Below are positions 60,590 through 64,000 of a stretch of 64,000 nucleotides of DNA, piece after piece. The notes under the pieces are model-generated. The model was given only the letters and a program-made list of their open reading frames with translations, was not told where the DNA came from and searched no databases. This DNA comes from Hofstenia miamia (lineage: Eukaryota; Xenacoelomorpha; Acoela). Made by a program: the position numbers and the translations under genes. The stretch is taken from positions 980,116 to 1,044,115 of the forward strand of contig SCFE01000118.1 in NCBI GenBank assembly GCA_004352715.1, written 5' to 3'. Every line of letters begins with the position of its first letter. Position 1 is the first letter of the stretch.

Positions 60590-61180
60590 TTCGTTGATGG
60601 TTAAAACAACAGACAAATTAAAAAAAATGACTATGTTACAAATTTTAAATACGCCTAATGAGATGCAATTTGGTGAAGCCAGTGCTCAGTGTTGTGTGTA
60701 CACACATCTGAAAAACAATGCAAAAATGCTGTTATGAAAAGTTTTCACCAGGAACAAAAGCTCACATATGGAAAATAGCAAAACTGAAGGGACAAACATA
60801 CCTATGATACTTGACAAAAAAAACAGGCCCATGATGAATATGTTGATAAGCTATCCAAGGTAGATGAAAAAAACTTTAGAGAGACTGTACATGCAAAGCA
60901 CAGTACAAATAACGTTTGACGACGACTTTACATTATCCAGTGTTCAAAATATAATGGCCTACAAAAAAGAAATTGCAAATACAGTATACAAGTGAACTTA
61001 GATAAAGAAAATTTAACAATCATATACATAATCAAATAAAAAGAAGATTAGAAAACCAAATAGATCAAATGCTAAGAATGGCTAAAGCACAACACATTCA
61101 GATAATACTAAATGCAAAAATGACACTGGAAAAACGACTGCAATTTCTTTACAAAATGGAAATGCAAGTACAGAATATTT
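60590..61180 (+). other. possible decayed coding sequence
   Basis: Broken plus-strand frames (MQFGEASAQCCVYTHLKNNA, ITFDDDFTLSSVQNIMAYKK) have a purine-rich, protein-like look but match no family I recognise. It lies directly behind the 3' end of the LINE. Confidence 0.25.
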
Positions 61181-61349
61181 TTTTTAATAATAATAATAAT
61201 ATTTATTTAATTCTTTTGTTTTTTTACAAATCAAGTGATTAACACTTATGAAGAATTAAAACAATAAATATAAATTAACTTGGTTCTGAAAAAATACTTT
61301 GTCTTGGTTTCAAAAGTTTATTGTCCTTGATGATATAAATAGTTGGTTT

Positions 61350-62792
61350 TCATTGTTCAATAGCTTTGTTATAGTTTATAGACTTTGTCCTATAATTTGA
61401 TAAGTAGTTGGATCTTCTTCGTTTTAGTGAAATTTTTAATGATTTTTTAAATTTATTGAAATTTCGTTCTTCTTTAATATCTGGAGGGAGTTTGTTCCAT
61501 AAATCAATTGTAAAATTGGTAAATGATTTTTCAAAGATTTTCTTTTTAAATTTGATTTTGTGATAAGTCTTAGTTCGCTTGTGTATATTTTTCTGTAATT
61601 CTACTGAAGGTCTTTTCCAAAATAGTAAGAGGCAATTTAATTTTAATAGGTATTCTAATGATTCGATATTATGTTTTTCTAATATTTTACTTTGATCGTT
61701 TTTACTACAGATTGTATTAATTGCCCAATTAAAAACTTTCTTAAGTTTTTTAAATATTTTCTTGGTAACATTGGTAAATAAAAAAGAAGAATATGAAAAA
61801 TGCGACAGTATAAGAGATCTTAGTAGTACAATTCTCCAATTCATTGGTAATATATGTTGAATCTTAGTTAGCAATTTAACTCCATGGGCCATTTTCTTCG
61901 TAGTTGCATTGATCTGATCTGTAAATTTAAGTTCATTGTCAATTTCAATACCAAGATATTTAATTTTCTTAGTTTCATAAATGATATTTTTTTCAATATA
62001 TATTGATTCTAATGGTTCACTTTTTCCATTTTTATTCTTTATAATCATAAATGTAGTTTTCTCAATATTTAATTTCATCATATTCTGTTCAAAAAATTTC
62101 TTTACTTTAATTATATGTTCTTGTAAAATCTTTATTTTGGATGTATATAATAGAGTATCATCTGCAAATTGAATGCATTTGCCTTCAATGAAGTTAGGAA
62201 TATCATTTACATATAGATTGAATAATAGTGGTCCTAAAACTGATCCTTGTGGTACTCCATTATTTACCAATATTTGTTTTGACGATAGATTGTTTACTTT
62301 CACGTATTGTGAACGATCAAATATATATGATTTTAGAAATTGGATTGATGAATCACTAAAATTATAAATTTCTCTTAGTTTTTTAATTAGTAAATCATGA
62401 TTAATTGAATTAAAGGCCTTTGATATATCAAGTGAAGCAATATAAACTTTTTCATCTTTGTCTAATTTTCTACGCCAGTCATCTATTGTTTCAATTAATG
62501 CATAATTTGTTGATAATCCTTTTCTAAAACCAAATTGCTGTTTGCTTAAAAGTTTATTCTCTTCAATGTAGATCGTTAATTGTTGATATATTAGTTTTTC
62601 AAAAATTTTGCTTATTCCTGAGAGAATAGATATTGGACGATAATTCTCTGTTTTCTCATTATTGCCCTTTTTAAAAATGGGAATAACTTCAGCCATTTTT
62701 AATTGGTTAGGGAAATAGGAATAGTAAATACATTCATTGAAGAGATCACATAATGGTCTTGCTAGTACATATAGAGCGTCTTTTAAGAACAT
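61350..62792 (-). CDS. LINE ORF2, reverse transcriptase and C-terminal part
   Basis: 480 codons. RT copies the element's RNA at the nicked target. Motifs in order: VIPIFKKGNNEKTENYRPIS (about residues 36-55), QQFGFRKGLSTNYALI, IASLDISKAFNSINHDLLIK with the motif A Asp, NNGVPQGSVLGPLLFNLYVN (motif B) and CIQFADDTLLYTSKI with an intact Ala-Asp-Asp. The tail has a long basic stretch and KRPSVELQKNIHKRTK. The start Met is not the true one: the frame continues the endonuclease reading through a frameshift at 62746-62792. Confidence 0.9.
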   Translation of the reverse strand: MFLKDALYVLARPLCDLFNECIYYSYFPNQLKMAEVIPIFKKGNNEKTENYRPISILSGISKIFEKLIYQQLTIYIEENKLLSKQQFGFRKGLSTNYALIETIDDWRRKLDKDEKVYIASLDISKAFNSINHDLLIKKLREIYNFSDSSIQFLKSYIFDRSQYVKVNNLSSKQILVNNGVPQGSVLGPLLFNLYVNDIPNFIEGKCIQFADDTLLYTSKIKILQEHIIKVKKFFEQNMMKLNIEKTTFMIIKNKNGKSEPLESIYIEKNIIYETKKIKYLGIEIDNELKFTDQINATTKKMAHGVKLLTKIQHILPMNWRIVLLRSLILSHFSYSSFLFTNVTKKIFKKLKKVFNWAINTICSKNDQSKILEKHNIESLEYLLKLNCLLLFWKRPSVELQKNIHKRTKTYHKIKFKKKIFEKSFTNFTIDLWNKLPPDIKEERNFNKFKKSLKISLKRRRSNYLSNYRTKSINYNKAIEQ

Positions 62793-64000
62793 ATAGAGGA
62801 TAGTAACTTGGGCCTTTTGATTTACTTGTTTTTATCATTTTTGCGCATTTACAAAAATCATGAAGTGAAACATATTTAAATTTAAAAGGTGAGTGAATCA
62901 AATTTATGTTATGATGGTAATTGAATTTTGTAATTTCTTTAATAGAATCTTCCTCTTGAAATTTACCAAGTTTCACAAAGTGTTCATTCATAATATTTGC
63001 AATTTCAATGCTTTTTTCAATGATTTTTCCTTCATTGTTAACTAGACATTTGATATCATTGTTCTTTTTTTCTTTGATAAATTTATTGATGTATAGCCAT
63101 TTTCTTGCTACATTCTTTCCATCCTTAAATGATCGTGTCAAAAATTCATTAAGCTCATATTTTAATTTATTTGATACACTATTTCTTAATTTCTTGCATT
63201 TTTTGAGATTTTCTGGACATCTATTTTTACAATAGTTTGCATAAAGGTTATGCTTTTCTTTAATTAACTGTTTAGTTTCTTTTGAAATCCATATCTTCCA
63301 CTTTACAAATGGAGTTTGATCTTGTTTCTTAATTTTAGTAATTGGACAATGTTTATTGTACAGCATAGTCAGACTCTTTGTTATAAATTCTAACTTTTCA
63401 TCAATTGATTGAAAGTTATAGAAACATGTCCAGTTTAGATTTAGCAAGTCTATCGATAAATTGTTTCTCTGATAATGCTTAGTTGAATGAATAAAAATAT
63501 TATTGCTTTGTTTCAAGAAACATTTACTTTTGTTTTTGGTCAAAATGCTGCAGGTAATTAAATGATCAGACAATAGACCATCTAAGACAAATGTTTCATA
63601 ATTCGATATTTCAGAAGCATCACATATAATGTAATCAATTAATGATGATGTTCTACTGCTTATGTGAGTTGGTGTCGTTTTATTTAATACGTCCATGTTA
63701 AAAATATCTATTAGGTCGTGAATATTATTACGTTCGTTTTGATTTAAATAGTTTTGGTTATAATCTCCCATTATTATGATCTTCTTTCTTTCATTGTAAG
63801 CCATGGAAAGTTCTTCGTGTAAAATTTCTTGAAATTTAATAAATGCTTGTTTTCTATTACAATGACTAATATTGACTAAAATTACTTCTTGGTTTATTTT
63901 TAGTTCTATCCATAAGCTTTCAAAATTTTGATTTCTTTTATTTATATCCATTCTTAGTTTCGGCGAAAATTTCTTGGGTACTAATAATAAAACCCCACCA
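62746..64000 (-). CDS. LINE ORF2, endonuclease part (5' end outside window)
   Basis: The frame is open to the window edge; before the ATG at 63951 it reads GGVLLLVPKKFSPKLR, so that Met is internal. The APE-type endonuclease motifs are seen as KKIIIMGDYNQNYLNQ (Gly-Asp-Tyr-Asn), SSLIDYIICD and LSDHLITCSI (catalytic Ser-Asp-His), all intact. The linker KTSKSKGPS leads into RT. The frame shifts after it, and the last 15 codons to 62746 are out-of-frame sequence. Confidence 0.88.
   Translation of the reverse strand, partial: GGVLLLVPKKFSPKLRMDINKRNQNFESLWIELKINQEVILVNISHCNRKQAFIKFQEILHEELSMAYNERKKIIIMGDYNQNYLNQNERNNIHDLIDIFNMDVLNKTTPTHISSRTSSLIDYIICDASEISNYETFVLDGLLSDHLITCSILTKNKSKCFLKQSNNIFIHSTKHYQRNNLSIDLLNLNWTCFYNFQSIDEKLEFITKSLTMLYNKHCPITKIKKQDQTPFVKWKIWISKETKQLIKEKHNLYANYCKNRCPENLKKCKKLRNSVSNKLKYELNEFLTRSFKDGKNVARKWLYINKFIKEKKNNDIKCLVNNEGKIIEKSIEIANIMNEHFVKLGKFQEEDSIKEITKFNYHHNINLIHSPFKFKYVSLHDFCKCAKMIKTSKSKGPSYYPLYVLKRRSICTSKTIM

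Larger units (their letters stand above)
61183..64000 (-). mobile_element. near-intact non-LTR retrotransposon (LINE), cut by the window edge
   Basis: Minus strand: endonuclease (from beyond 64000), RT and C-terminal domain, stop at 61350, then a 3' UTR of about 150 bp ending in an ATT repeat and a short A run (complement of 61183-61205). The ATT-type tail is usual for CR1/L2-like elements. Only one frameshift was found in 2.6 kb, so the insertion is young. Confidence 0.9.

Noticed and set aside
1-64000. CRISPR arrays, tRNA or rRNA genes, bacterial operons
   Set aside because: No regularly spaced direct repeats with unique spacers, no cloverleaf with A and B boxes that I could confirm, and all coding evidence is eukaryotic and spliced or transposon-borne.

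Overview
The window is AT-rich animal nuclear DNA: spliced exons with GT-AG introns, long introns, (TA)n microsatellites, scaffold gaps and a dense, layered load of transposable elements. I see no bacterial operons, rRNA, tRNA or CRISPR. I cannot name the species. The one host gene is divergent from vertebrate homologues, which suggests a fast-evolving invertebrate.

Host gene. A single gene of the ELMO/CED-12 family (engulfment and cell-motility adaptor, partner of DOCK-type Rac exchange factors) runs on the minus strand from about 50.17 kb down to its stop codon at 1839-1841. I reconstructed 19 coding exons by eye from splice sites, reading phase and order along the family. They add up to about 717 codons, close to the 720-730 residues usual for ELMO proteins. 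The order is: N-terminal ubiquitin-like Ras-binding domain (exons 1-3), armadillo-type region (4-8), ELMO domain (11-13), PH domain (15-18) and a C-terminal helix with a Pro-X-X-Pro stretch (19). Most of the window is its introns, filled with mobile elements.

Mobile elements. Tc1/mariner-type DNA transposons of several lineages lie at 7.0-7.5, 14.36-15.29, 20.70-21.60, 23.74-24.31, 32.5-33.1, 42.3-43.3, 45.37-46.63 and 59.7-60.1 kb. There is also a decayed P-element/THAP-type transposon (33.8-35.9 kb), small TIR elements (8.13-9.00, 33.22-33.48, 50.61-50.81 kb) and non-LTR retrotransposons at 0.4-0.7, 24.4-31.1, 36.8-37.0 and 61.2-64.0 kb. The last of these is almost intact.

Most unusual element. 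At 55.38-57.66 kb a compact retroelement of about 2.3 kb carries one long ORF with reverse transcriptase and RNase H and no recognisable integrase or tyrosine recombinase. Its leader and trailer, without the ORF, recur as roughly 400-500 bp deletion derivatives at 12.3/13.7 kb, 26.4-27.2 kb (a head-to-tail dimer) and partially at 44.8-45.1 kb. Some derivatives carry a nested hairpin. This family is the best candidate here for something undescribed.

Assembly. Several duplications abut N runs and look like unmerged contig ends or haplotypes: 1363 bp around 12825, 284 bp around the gap at 35170, about 70 bp around 28453-29365, and exon 16 duplicated at 2.6 kb. ELMO exon 6 is intact only in a small contig at 38.25-39.33 kb, while its two halves occur separately at 40.8 and 51.7 kb, as if the other haplotype were interrupted there. 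Copy numbers and gene order should be read with this in mind.
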